Shown here: piece after piece, positions 1-20,364 of the stretch
Numbering within the stretch: position 1 is the stretch's first letter
Layout of the letters: every line of letters starts with the position of its first letter
DNA from: Micropterix aruncella
Lineage: Eukaryota > Arthropoda > Insecta > Lepidoptera > Micropterigidae
Direction: 5' to 3'
DNA length: 64,000 nt
NCBI GenBank assembly: GCA_944548615.1
Contig: OX155979.1
Location: 14,537,597 to 14,601,596 of the forward strand
Made by a program: the position numbers and the translations under genes
The notes under the pieces: generated by a model
Told to the model about the DNA's origin: nothing
Databases searched by the model: none
What the model saw: the letters and a program-made list of their open reading frames with translations, nothing else

Positions 1-2357
<2,357 letters not shown>

Positions 2358-2381
2358 TCGCATCTCATCATCTTTATATCG

Positions 2382-2402
2382 CATCTCTATGACATTTCTC
2401 AG

Positions 2403-2418
<16 letters not shown>
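2382..2418. repeat. Perfect 18-bp palindrome
   Basis: CATCTCTATGACATTTCT at 2382-2399 is followed after one base by its exact reverse complement at 2401-2418. The right arm begins the dispersed repeat at 2403-2700, so the palindrome lies at its left edge. Confidence 0.95.
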
Positions 2419-5918
<3,500 letters not shown>

Positions 5919-8900
5919 ATGCCGGCTTGGTGAGAACACATGCTATCCCTAATGCTACAGTGCTACGCAGGGCGCTACGCCGCCCTCGATCATACATCAC
6001 GATGCCTAGTAAGAAGCTAACACGTTTTACTAATTTAATAGGTTTGAGAAATATGATAATGAATGGGTTATTGTATTCCGGTAAGTTTGGTTGTCACTAA
6101 CAAATGTGGCGGCTGGTACGGATGCGACTTACAAAATTAATAAAGTGAAGACGTAGGCGCCGACGGTTGCGAAGTTGCGCGGAGGTGAAGAGCTGCGGTG
6201 AAGCGTTGGCCGAGGTCCATCAGCTGGGATGTTCAGTCTTGTAACATGATAACAAAAAAAAAGTCTGATATTAGTGGGATGTCCGACTGGAACGTGCGGA
6301 ATCCTGCAATTGATTAAGCCTGCTATTGCGGCTTGTAGATCCTTGTATGGAATTTGTAAAATGAACTTCTAATTTGACTGGAATTAATGTACAATTCCTC
6401 GTACACTAGTGTTTCTGGAAAAATGCACTTTACACAAAGTTATTGTCTTTCTTGACACTCAAAACAAAATATAGTTGTAGTCCATTGCTAGTATACTATA
6501 CATATGAAGGTGCGATACTCGTATTCTATGATGTCGTGTCCGTGTGTGGACGCGAGACGCTGCAGTAACCGTGTAGGTGTAGACACCTGGCTACGCCGGC
6601 CCTGTGCGTAGACTGCTACGAGCGCGCGTTCTGGCCTTGGTGGCGAACTGCGCGATCGCCAGCGCGTAGCTGTCCTCAGCCTGCGCGGTCTCTCGCCGAA
6701 ATAGCTGACGGAGAGTCGTGCCCCTGCGCGAATGCGAACGCTACAGCGACCGGGCGGGTGTAGTCGCCCAACTGTGCCGGTCCTGTGCGTAGGCTGCAAC
6801 GATCGCGCGATCCAGCCCTTTCGGACGATCTGCGCGACCGCCCCGCGCGGCTGCCTTCGGCCTGCGCGGGTTCTTCCGTACAGCTGACGGAGTCCGTGGG
6901 ATGCTCCGCAGTGGTTGTGGTGAAGTGTGTTCAAATGTCGACTGGAAGCTGCTCGAAAACTGGACCTCGGGACGCTTCTCCTCCTCTTCTTTCTTCTTTC
7001 TTCTTCCGCCGGGGACTGGTTTTTGGGGTTTGGTAATTACTATTGCTAGGTGTGCTCATTTACTTACTAAGAATATCTTTTTTTTTTTTTTTACGTCTTT
7101 GCTGACTGATCTATAGCTTATAAATCCCGATTATTACTATTTCCTAAACTACGTACGTAGCGCGATCGCAATCTGGTTGGGTATTCACGGCTTATGGGCC
7201 GGTTTATTTTTTCTTCAAACAGGGACAAATATAAATAAATGAATCAAAATGAAAATATGTCGAATAAATTCCTGGTATTTGAATTTTAAAAATAGTTGTT
7301 TTGGGTTCGGAGTCTCTGAATGGTGCGTGACCACCTTTGTTCGTTACAAGCAGATAAATGGAGTTAAAAATTTATATGGGGAGATATTATAAGGACTTGA
7401 GATTTGTCACTATCCTTGAGTGTACAGAATCTGTTTTGTTTGATCTTCATTTTGGTTTAGCCGAGCTTTTAGTGTCATGGCCACCGTTTAAAGTCAATGT
7501 GTACCATTGTATAATCATTACTTGCTTGTACCCCAGTAAGGTGAAACGATTCACATCGGTGTCGAGATACTAGCATGTAATTTTGGATTTAAATCCTGTG
7601 TGAACGAGTCAATACGATATAAACATAGTCGCTTTATTACGCGATTAATCAAACTAAAATAAATGATCTATTTGTTTATAACAAACATAGAAAATAGTGT
7701 AGGTGTAATATTTCCATTTTCCATCAAACGGGTTTTCCTAACGCCGTGTTTCCATACTCCTTTCGTTCATCTCATACAACACGTTCCTTCCATTTCTCCT
7801 TTCATGCTTCACCTGATTGTGTCAAACTTATTTTTTACCCTATTTTTAGTTTGAGTTTTAATTATGATTTTAGAGTTGGACTTGGTTTCCAATGTATGTT
7901 TATATTGTGGTGAGTCGAGGTGATTAATACCGTGGTACTGGGATTTGTTGAATATATATATATAAGTTTGTGATATGTACGTATGTTTTAATAGATTTTC
8001 TCACGACCAATATTTGTGGAATTATATAGAAAGAATAATAATGGCAAGTATATAATTAGACTACGTCGTGATCATTTTGCGTTTCGCTAGGCGCGTCCTG
8101 ACACGTTCGTCTGGAGGAAGCACTCTTTGAGTGGCATTCCATATTTGTAAGTAAATAATAATAAAATAAGAAAACTCCTTCTTCCTCTTGTCCCCTCCGG
8201 TTTTAACCTCGGATTGTGGAGCAAGATTGCACATCGTGCACTCAAAATACTTTATATTAAAAAATTGTTCGTTCATGAACGTAAAAAAATAGTAAAATTA
8301 AAAATTGCATTGTTTACCCAAATTGATTGTACCTAGCCTGGTTTTAACCTCAGGAGTCGGCGTTTTATCTTATAAGGGATTCCATATGCTTTGTAAAAAT
8401 AATAAATGTTGCACTTTTTTAGTCACCGTTTAGGGTGGTTGTATGGTGTTGCTAACCCGTAATTTTAATACATTAAAGAACAAAAGTCATATTTTGGTCG
8501 TGAGTATAATATTGTTATTTTATTTTTTTGAGAAAATATATTTGTTAATTTGTTATGTTCTCTGCTTGACGAAACACAATCATTCTTCAGAATGTTCTCG
8601 CCAAAGCTGGTTATTTTTGCCGGCTTTGGTGAGAAAAAAAAAATTTAAAAAAAAAGTTTTGTGCTTGTATTTTGAGTTTTAAAATATTTATATATGTCTT
8701 ATTTTTTATGTGGCGTGTATGTGTTTGTGTAAGTGTGTTGCTGTGTTAATAAAGTGTTTAATCATTTATTATATATTGTCAAACATGTTTTTCCTTTCTT
8801 TTACCGGTCCACGGAGCTCAGATCGAGACCCACCCCAAGAGTATTTTAGTACTTAGCGACTTTCGGAATAAAAGGTATTATTTTCCCTTGCGTAACTGTT

Positions 8901-8941
8901 TTCCTAGGAGATAGTATGAATTTCGTTTTTAGACCTTGTCA
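5919..8941 (-). other. 3' non-coding interior of the LTR element
   Basis: About 3.0 kb between the pol stop and the 3' LTR with no frame resembling env or another retroviral gene. It includes a G+C-rich directly duplicated block (6594-6900) and a purine-rich minus-strand run around 6970-7010. GCCGGCTTGGTGAGAA at about 5921 recurs as GCCGGCTTTGGTGAGAA near 8621. Otherwise it is AT-rich with nothing recognised. Confidence 0.7.
6594..6900. repeat. G+C-rich tandem duplication inside the LTR element
   Basis: Two diverged copies, about 6594-6723 and 6775-6900. Shared landmarks are GCCGG(C/T)CCTGTGCGTAG, CTGCGCGA, CCTGCGCGG and AGCTGACGGAGTC. Base composition differs sharply from the AT-rich surroundings. 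The 148-aa minus-strand frame across it (6934-6488) is Arg-rich and low in complexity, matches no family I know, and is probably a by-product of the G+C content. Confidence 0.75.
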
Positions 8942-11900
8942 TTAGCCTTTAAATAAATGTCTGACATGAAAAATTCCTTTGTTTTTACCTGTTTCGTCCT
9001 CTAGTTCGTACGCGGTTCGCGATTTGCGCGCTACAACCTTGCATTTTATGTATCTAGGTGCAAGTTTGCTTGAAAAGAAATCTATTTTCCTAGATAGAGT
9101 GTGATTTTTTGCCCACACGGTATCTCCAGGAGCTAGACGCAGATCTTTCCTCCTTAAATTGTACCTGTTCGCGTTGTTTTTAAATGACTCAAGTAATTTT
9201 TCTTGGACAATATCATAAGTGTCAGCCAGGCTTTTTAGACCTTCGGCGAATTTTTCCCTGCCTTCTATGTCTAATTCATTTTCATTTTCCGGAATGAAGC
9301 TTTTTATGTTATGGTACCGGCCATCAATAATCATCTCTCTCCCAAACATGAGATAAGATGGAGAAAAACCTGTAGTTAGATTAACGTGCGAATTAATGGC
9401 GTTTTGGATTTTCCCCAGAAATTCTACCCATTTTCTCTGGTCTTTTCCTACCAAAATTGCGAGAGACGTCTCTATGGTCTGGTTATACCTTTCTACAACA
9501 TTCGATTGGGGAGCATAATTGCATCCGAAAAACAAACGAGGGATTTTGTACTTTTCGGCGAACGATTTGAATTTGCGCGACTTGAAGTAGCTGGCGTTGT
9601 CTAATATGATAACGGCCGGTGTGCCGAATTGTAGGAAAATGCTGTTTTCGAGGTGTTTCGTTATACTTTCTGATGTTGCTTTTTTTAGAGGGAATAACCA
9701 ACAATACTTGGAGAATATGTCTACCACGGATAGAATATATGTATTTCCTCCAGTAGAACGAGGCAACGGTCCCACAAGGTCAATGCTGATAGTGTGCATT
9801 GGTCTGCTCACCGCCTTGGGTGTTATCATAAGTCCATGGGGTGGCGTGGTTTTGATCTTATGTGCCATACATATATCACAGTTTTTGATATAGGATTTCA
9901 CCTGACGAGACATTCTTGGCCAAAAGTATTGCGATTGTAATTTTTTTAGCGTTTTAAAAGTACCGAAATGCGATGCAAATTCGCCGCCGTGAGTTTCTTT
10001 TATGGCGGTTTCCTGCTCATTTTCTTTTAATACTAGTTTCCACGGGCTTAGCAAGTCCTCTCCTTTTTTAGTCGGTACGTATTTGTATAATTTCCCATTT
10101 TCCAACCTGTAGTCGGGAATTGACGTCGGATTTTCTTCAAGATTTTTTATTATTTTGTCATACCAATTTTCTTCTTCCTGAGTGGATATCACATCACATG
10201 GGATCCTGGATAACGCGTCTGCCACCACGTTTAGTGTTCCCTTTCGATGAATAATCTCCATGTCATATTGAGATAAAATGGTAGACCATCTTGCTAAACG
10301 CCCAGAGGGATTGTCTATACGCGTGAGCCATCTTAAGGATGAATGGTCGCTTATCACTTTGAAGTGAGCCCCATCTATGTATTCTTTATAGTGCTGAACA
10401 GCCTTCAAAACTGCCATAAGCTCTTTTTCTGTAACACTGTAGTTGCGTTCTGTTGCAGATAGAGTTTTTGAAAAATACGAGATTGGATGGTCAAATTGGT
10501 CTTCCTCGGAAAATTGTGTTAAAGCCGCGCCAATTGCCTTGTCGCTAGCGTCGCATGCAATGGTGAACTCTTTGGAAAAATCTGGGCATACGAGAACTGG
10601 TGCTGTTGTCAGTGCGTTTTTAAGCTCGACGAAAGCAGCCTCAGCTTCCTCGTTCCATTCGAATTTTATTTTTGAGTCGCGTTTCCCACCTGTTAATTTG
10701 CATAGCGGTTCGGCTATTTTCGCGTAGTTTTTTACGAATTTTCTATAATAACCGGATAGACCGAGGAAACTTCTTACCTCTTTGATTTTTGTTGGACGTG
10801 GAAAATTGTTGACACAACTGATTTTTTCCGGATCTGTTCTTAACCCTTGGCGGTCTACTACGTAACCTAAATATTTGAGTTCCGAACGACCGAACTCGCA
10901 TTTTTTTAAATTTATTGTAAGTCCTGCTTCTTTTAAACTTAGTCTGACGCGTTTTAAAGTTTCTATATGTTCCCTGAAATTAGGTGATGCTACAATTAAA
11001 TCATCTGCATAGGCGAATACGTGATTATCGTATTCGGGCCCAAAGATTAGATCCATTAAAGCTTGTAAGTCTGCAGCTGCGTTGCACAAGCCGAAAGCTA
11101 AGCGTTTATAGGCGTATAACCCTTTGCCCGGCACCGCGAAAGCTGTTTTGCAGATGGATGATTTTTCCATAGGAATTTGCCAATATGCTTTTGATAAATC
11201 TATGGACGATAAGTACTTAGCATTCCCTAGTCTGTCTAGGATTGTCTTCGAGGATACCATGGGATACCTATTTTTCCGAGTGACGGAATTTAATTTCCTC
11301 GAATCGAGGCAAACGCGTGGCGTCCCGTCTTTTTTTGTGACTACCACTACAGGTGAGCACCACGGAGATCTTATGGGTGTTATTACTCCCATTTTTAGCA
11401 TCTCGTCAATTTCCTCCTTGACTAATTTTTCCTTAGCGTGAGAAAGTGGATACGGACGCTGGCGAATTGGATCCCCTGACGTTATTATTTTGTGCTCGAT
11501 TAGATGAGTTTTTCCTAGACCGTTTTTTTCGAATGAAATGTCCTCAAATGAACAGATAACTTTTTGTAACTCGTCCCGTTGTTCGGGAAGTAAATTTTGC
11601 CAGTCTATTATGTGTTTTACGCGGCTTTCATTTATTTGAGACAGTTGGATATTGTATTTATAATCGACAGAAATTTTCACATCGAAAGTTTGCAGAAAAT
11701 CTATACCTAAAATGAACTCTTTTGTTATTGTAGGACATACTAGAAAGTTGACATTTTTTGTTATGGATTTGTATCGAACAGGAAGTGTTACAATACCTAA
11801 TACCTGTTGATCTTTTCCGTCCGCCGTAGATAACTGAGTTTCTGTTTTTCTTAATTTTGTGTCATTTTTGCATATTTTTTTATGGGTATTTAAACCTATT

Positions 11901-12178
11901 ATGCAAATTGAACATCCTGTATCGACTAAACCCTGGTATTCCGCGTCCCAAATTTTGAATTTTGCATAAGGCCTTGTATCTAGGTGGTCGCTTAGGGCGG
12001 TGACTATGTGTTTCTCCACTTTACCAGTTACACCCCTGAACTGTGAAAGTGGTTCGAAGCGTTTTTTGGCTGATTTGTATTCTGCCGGTTTTGTGAACGA
12101 TTGCAATTGTTGCAATTTGAGGTTGAGACGTTTTGTGTTTTGCACTTGAAACATATTAGCATAGGATAAGTCCTGCAT
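8942..12178 (-). CDS. pol: LTR-retrotransposon Pol polyprotein (PR-RT-RH-IN)
   Basis: This 1,078-aa frame encodes the replication enzymes. The aspartic protease has DTG at residues 86-88 followed by hydrophobic residues. Reverse transcriptase (about 225-400) has LDSRKLN and the YADD active site at 390-393. RNase H has ACDAS with Asp543 and a VISDH motif near 611. Integrase has His730, His737, Cys767 and Cys770 of the HHCC finger, then Asp800, Asp860 and Glu896, a D,D35E triad. The C-terminal tail (about 1035-1078), with YELED and FHVRHLF, resembles the GPY/F module. All catalytic residues I looked for are present and there are no internal stops. The annotated ATG is only the first Met in frame; expression is expected by -1 frameshift from gag at 12061-12067. 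Confidence 0.95.
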   Translation of the reverse strand: MQDLSYANMFQVQNTKRLNLKLQQLQSFTKPAEYKSAKKRFEPLSQFRGVTGKVEKHIVTALSDHLDTRPYAKFKIWDAEYQGLVDTGCSICIIGLNTHKKICKNDTKLRKTETQLSTADGKDQQVLGIVTLPVRYKSITKNVNFLVCPTITKEFILGIDFLQTFDVKISVDYKYNIQLSQINESRVKHIIDWQNLLPEQRDELQKVICSFEDISFEKNGLGKTHLIEHKIITSGDPIRQRPYPLSHAKEKLVKEEIDEMLKMGVITPIRSPWCSPVVVVTKKDGTPRVCLDSRKLNSVTRKNRYPMVSSKTILDRLGNAKYLSSIDLSKAYWQIPMEKSSICKTAFAVPGKGLYAYKRLAFGLCNAAADLQALMDLIFGPEYDNHVFAYADDLIVASPNFREHIETLKRVRLSLKEAGLTINLKKCEFGRSELKYLGYVVDRQGLRTDPEKISCVNNFPRPTKIKEVRSFLGLSGYYRKFVKNYAKIAEPLCKLTGGKRDSKIKFEWNEEAEAAFVELKNALTTAPVLVCPDFSKEFTIACDASDKAIGAALTQFSEEDQFDHPISYFSKTLSATERNYSVTEKELMAVLKAVQHYKEYIDGAHFKVISDHSSLRWLTRIDNPSGRLARWSTILSQYDMEIIHRKGTLNVVADALSRIPCDVISTQEEENWYDKIIKNLEENPTSIPDYRLENGKLYKYVPTKKGEDLLSPWKLVLKENEQETAIKETHGGEFASHFGTFKTLKKLQSQYFWPRMSRQVKSYIKNCDICMAHKIKTTPPHGLMITPKAVSRPMHTISIDLVGPLPRSTGGNTYILSVVDIFSKYCWLFPLKKATSESITKHLENSIFLQFGTPAVIILDNASYFKSRKFKSFAEKYKIPRLFFGCNYAPQSNVVERYNQTIETSLAILVGKDQRKWVEFLGKIQNAINSHVNLTTGFSPSYLMFGREMIIDGRYHNIKSFIPENENELDIEGREKFAEGLKSLADTYDIVQEKLLESFKNNANRYNLRRKDLRLAPGDTVWAKNHTLSRKIDFFSSKLAPRYIKCKVVARKSRTAYELEDETGKNKGIFHVRHLFKG
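12016..12067 (-). promoter_or_regulatory. Programmed -1 ribosomal frameshift signal, gag to pol
   Basis: The minus strand reads A AAA AAC in the gag frame (12067-12061), a canonical X XXY YYZ slippery heptamer. After an 8-nt spacer (12060-12053), CCACTTT at 12052-12046 can pair with AAAGTGG at 12022-12016. Inside that, CAGTT at 12043-12039 can pair with AACTG at 12029-12025 around a 9-nt loop, with a 2x2 mismatch between the two stems. The gag stop lies within the structure. Pol is in exactly the -1 frame relative to gag, so slippage here would join the two. Confidence 0.85.
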
Positions 12179-13338
12179 TGCCTAAAGTTGTGGCCAATTT
12201 TGTCGCATTTTAGACATGACTGATTTGCCCACGGGTTTCTTTGACGAAAATTTTCGTCGGTTTTCCCGTACTGTCTGTTTGTTTGAAAGTGCGGACGCGC
12301 GTGTTGAGCTCTATTGGTTGACGATATGTTCGCGCTTTGATGGTGTTCCTGCTCCATCGCATTTTCACCGTAGAAATTTCCTTCGGCGATATGGTGTCCC
12401 GGATATGCATTTTCCAGAGCTGCAACCTGTGGAACCTTCGTTGGCCTTGAATGTGAGCTGTTTCGCTGCGAAGTCGCGCTTGTAGTCTGCGATGACGCTG
12501 GCAGCATGTATTGCTCAAAGTTTTTCGCGACATCAAGTAAGTGCCCAATATCCGTTAGCCTTACTGTACCTAGCAACGTATGATAAATGGGTAAAACGTT
12601 CATTTTTGCTACTTCTAAGATGACTCTGTCTGGTAATCTTGACGTTAGCCTGGAGTTTAGGCAGTCTAATCTCGTAATGAAGTCGTCCATGTTCTCGTTA
12701 GAAGCCTGTTTGGTACTTCTGATCTCGTTCTCAAGTTTTGTCTCGTAGTTTAATTGCTCGTATTTGTTTATTAAAGCGGCCTTGAGTAGTTTCCAGCTGG
12801 TCGTGTAAGTCCTCACGTTTCTAAACCATCTCAGGGCTGAACCCTCCAGAAGGTCTGAAAATCCTTGAAGTAGTTCCTTTTCAGTGGTGCCCCTCGATTG
12901 AACCTTGTCCTCGACGTTTTCAATAAATTCCAAAACTTTTCCTGTGCCGTCAAAAGATATTTTCCACTTGAACAGAGTTGGTTGAGTATTACTCCTTCCG
13001 CTCGACTGGAAAATGTCGCTTGAGAAAGCTCTTTGTCGTGATATTTGCATTATTGCTGATTCGTTTAGGTTTTCCTCCATATTTTCCGAAGTTGGTGGCT
13101 GAAACCTTGATTTTGACGTTGCCGGTGCTGTTTCATTTTTTTCGGAGTTTTTCCTCGCCAAGTTGCTGTTTCCAGGATCTATGTGTCTAGACGTGCTCTC
13201 ATGAGCGTCCTGTTCTATGTTTTCCCGATTTGGAGAAGGTTGCCGATGTGATTTGTTGTTCCCGTTGAGATATTCGTCGTCGAAATCGTAATTAGAGTTG
13301 TTTTTCTTTTTCGAATTTTTTGTTTTTCTTGGTGCCAT
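12028..13338 (-). CDS. gag: LTR-retrotransposon Gag
   Basis: A 436-aa frame beginning ATG at 13338, with a Lys/Asn-rich N-terminus (MAPRKTKNSKKK). It would form the particle and bind element RNA. The central region (about 120-260) has the helical, Trp-containing character of Ty3/gypsy capsids (LEGSALRWFRN, then repeated charged helices). A canonical CX2CX4HX4C zinc knuckle lies at residues 375-388, followed by a degenerate Cys cluster (CFKC...CNNC, about 396-412). Gag ends TAA at 12028 and overlaps pol in the -1 frame. The start is supported by the absence of an upstream in-frame alternative before the 5' LTR and by the typical basic N-terminus. Confidence 0.93.
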   Translation of the reverse strand: MAPRKTKNSKKKNNSNYDFDDEYLNGNNKSHRQPSPNRENIEQDAHESTSRHIDPGNSNLARKNSEKNETAPATSKSRFQPPTSENMEENLNESAIMQISRQRAFSSDIFQSSGRSNTQPTLFKWKISFDGTGKVLEFIENVEDKVQSRGTTEKELLQGFSDLLEGSALRWFRNVRTYTTSWKLLKAALINKYEQLNYETKLENEIRSTKQASNENMDDFITRLDCLNSRLTSRLPDRVILEVAKMNVLPIYHTLLGTVRLTDIGHLLDVAKNFEQYMLPASSQTTSATSQRNSSHSRPTKVPQVAALENAYPGHHIAEGNFYGENAMEQEHHQSANISSTNRAQHARPHFQTNRQYGKTDENFRQRNPWANQSCLKCDKIGHNFRQCRTYPMLICFKCKTQNVSTSNCNNCNRSQNRQNTNQPKNASNHFHSSGV

Positions 13339-13958
13339 TTTTTTTTGTAGTGACCCGGAAATGTGTGTTTTTTATTTTTTTCTACCTACTAAGTGACGAT
13401 ACCTTTAGTTGCTAAGCCTGTTTGGCGCGTCGGAATCGATCTGTCTCCGCGGATAAATAATGACCAGTTTGTATTATGTGGAAACAATGTTTGGAAATGT
13501 ACAAAATATGCGTAAACTTAAGGAAAATTATTGCTATAAAAGAAAATTGTTGTGTCTTGTGTGTGTGGTTCGGTAGGTTGGTTGACGGTGCGATGCGATA
13601 AATATAAAATATTTATTTTTTTAAAAATGTGTTATACACAGTAAAATAGGGTGGGTGGGTGGGTTGTTGTACTTGTATTTTATTGTTATATTTTTTGAAA
13701 AAATTTTTGGGGTTGCCCCTGTGACAAAAATAATTAAACAAGTAATGACGTGAAGACTAGATAAGATAAATAATGATAATAGGCCCCACGGTTGGGCCCA
13801 AAACTGCAACGCCCAAGCGGGAATTATATTTAAAAAACGAAGAATGAAATGTATATTTTTGAAAAGACCCACGTTGTGGCGCCAAAACTGCGCCCAAGTT
13901 AGGCTATATAAGGTAAATAATACTAATAATAATGAGCCCCACGATTGGGAGCCAAAAC
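13339..13958 (-). other. 5' leader of the LTR element
   Basis: A non-coding leader of about 620 bp between the 5' LTR and gag. It holds three primer-binding-site-like motifs in its LTR-proximal part. The remainder is T-rich on the plus strand with no other recognised element. Confidence 0.8.
13936..13954 (-). promoter_or_regulatory. Primer-binding site, lysine-tRNA-like
   Basis: Four bases past the 5' LTR the minus strand reads TGGCTCCCAATCGTGGGGC. This resembles the TGGCGCCCAACGTGGGGC type of site used with tRNA-Lys, with one substitution and one inserted base. Position and orientation fit minus-strand DNA priming. Similar motifs lie at 13867-13883 and 13782-13800. Which one is used cannot be told from sequence. 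Confidence 0.7.
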
Positions 13959-18333
<4,375 letters not shown>

Positions 18334-18411
18334 TGTTATAAATATTATTAGCGCAGTTTGTATATGAGATATTCCAACCATAATTACATAATGTGAACAC
18401 AGATGCATAAC

Positions 18412-18795
18412 AAGGCATATGTCACCTCAGGAAGTTTTAACGAAATTTATCGTTCTGTCTCCCGTGATGTGAGCGCAGAAGACAGAAGAGAAGGAAAAAA
18501 AAGTCCACCGTCCAGCTTCGCCACCTGCCCGTCAGAGGTCAACGCCTTACAGCGAGGAACCGGGAAAGGTAGCCAGCGGGCAGCCTCGCCCCCTGACTAC
18601 CGGTTTTAAAAGGATATCTCCGTCTGGAATTAAGCTTCAGGATACCTCCTACCTCCTGACTGGTTACAGGATCGAGGTCGCTTGCGCGGTCCTCTCCCTT
18701 ACGTAGCGGTTTAACGGTGTCAACCGAATCTATCGCGGACCACGGCATCCTTTGTCTGGCTCTTGACTTGGAATCTTGGTGAGAATACCATATGG
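18412..18795 (-). mobile_element. R1-like LINE 3' fragment
   Basis: Reads on the minus strand with the family's ordered landmarks: GGTCCGCGATAGATTCGG, GGGAGAGGACCGCGCAAGCG, CAGACGGAGATATCC, then a GAGGTGACA end. The family recurs about a dozen times in the window. The copy at 28434-28796 links it to an R1-type reverse transcriptase. No coding part remains here. Confidence 0.75.
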
Positions 18796-19212
18796 TGTCG
18801 ACTCGTAAATTTGCACAAAAAGTAAAAAACACACCCGACGTAAGAGCGGACACAAACTGCGCCCACAGCGTTCACAGCCCACAGCGCCGTAACTATGACT
18901 TACTCCTCGGCCGCGACATGACTTACCCCTGGCCCCACTTCCATCGCACCCTCTTCCCGCATTGCCTTGTAGCTCTTGTGTGAACTTACTGAGTGTTATT
19001 ATACTGTGCGGATACACAGACTCACAGACATACTTCAGTCTGGAAATGGTCCTTATCGTCTCGTGGGGGGGGGGGTGTTTATATCCGTTTTCATCTAGAA
19101 AAAACATTGCGTTTTCACAATACTTTTGCTACCGGGAGTAAAAAAATCGAAACAAATAATGGCTCCTACCAGCCCTGGCCTTCCCTATTGCCTTCATCAT
19201 CGCCAATAATAT
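18796..19212. other. Unassigned segment
   Basis: No repeat shared within the window and no convincing coding region. A G run (10 G) lies near 19065. A 125-aa minus-strand frame (19107-18730) runs into the R1-like fragment and matches nothing recognised. Confidence 0.4.
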
Positions 19213-19696
19213 TTAAGAGCCCTATCACATATTTTTTCCAGAAAGGCAAGAAAAGTGGATTTTTGGCGTTCTAATTCCAAGAAATGAAGAGATTTCTACA
19301 AACTTTAATTACTGAATTACCTGGACCATTTCTTGATGTTGACCATAGCGGCCTTTAATTTTAGATATAACGAATATTATTTACTTATTCAGCCCATTTT
19401 CCGAAAGTCGTTATTCGTAAAACGCTCGGAAGGCAAACTTTGAGCTCCTTAATACAGTAATATCACTACAACGAAAACCGTATACTATTTTTTTTTATGT
19501 CCGTCATGTATTCTTGATGTACACTACGGCTTTATTTTTTCGTTTTTTGACCACATATCCAAGGTATACATTACTTACAATTACACAAAATTAAAAAAAA
19601 AAATACGTGTGGCACTCGGGGACTGCCACGGTAAAGCTATTGCATAGCATTTTTTTAACAACTTATGCAATTATAATTATTTATTTATTTTATTTT

Positions 19697-20196
19697 TTCT
19701 GATATCAGATAACTGCGCTCTATCGGAAAACGTGGAAATTATTCCGAATCATTTGCGGCTGCGGAAGCAAATGATTCGGAATAATTTAAACGTCTTTCGA
19801 TAGAGCGCCGCGCACGAATTTTTTATTCAATAAAGCAAAAAAAACCGAATTATTCGAAAAAAATCGTAGATAAAAAGATAGATAATTAAATTATCTTTTA
19901 AATGGTGCAGGTTTCATAATAATACGCCAGATAATATTTGCGTAGTAGTCGTTTTTGTGTTCGGTTAGACCTAATTTCACAAATTAATTACACTATGTAA
20001 TGTAAACAAAATCTAAAATATTCAAAGCTAAGAATATTAGGAAAATGTTCTTGTTTAACATATATTTTTTTCGAATCGTAAGCAGTACTCGTTTAGACGT
20101 AATTATCAGTTTAAAATCATTAATTTTCGTTAAGAAATTTCTTCATTCGGTCGCCGCGCTGGCCTAGGCCCGCGATAAAAGCTATGCAATAGCTTA
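19697..20196 (+). repeat. ~500-bp flanking repeat, left copy, with long hairpin
   Basis: Begins TTCTGATATCAGATAACTGC and ends GCTATGCAATAGCTTA. Its first 110 bp form a long inverted repeat: TGCGCTCTATCG and AAATTATTCCGAATCATTTG face their complements around GGCTGCGGA. Nearly identical to 22446-22952. Confidence 0.9.
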
Positions 20197-20364
20197 AAAA
20201 ACTATAATTAAGATGACCTGCAGTATTGTTTTCAAAATACTTTCATGTTTACTGGTCGACATTTTCAAGTTTCTTTTCCACCAGTCTGTCGCAAATAATA
20301 CAAGAATGACCAAATGAATTACTCGTAAAGTCTTTATAAAAAATCAATATGACTTGTACTGTGT

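Noticed and set aside
6488..6934. 148-aa Arg-rich minus-strand frame as a possible env or accessory gene
   Set aside because: It lies across a G+C-rich direct duplication, is low in complexity, and has no signal peptide or membrane segment.
9386..12485. Plus-strand frames of 60-105 aa within the gag-pol region
   Set aside because: Shadows of the minus-strand gag and pol genes.
18730..19107. 125-aa minus-strand frame as a host gene
   Set aside because: It starts in unassigned DNA and runs into an R1-like fragment, and no splice sites or homology were recognised.
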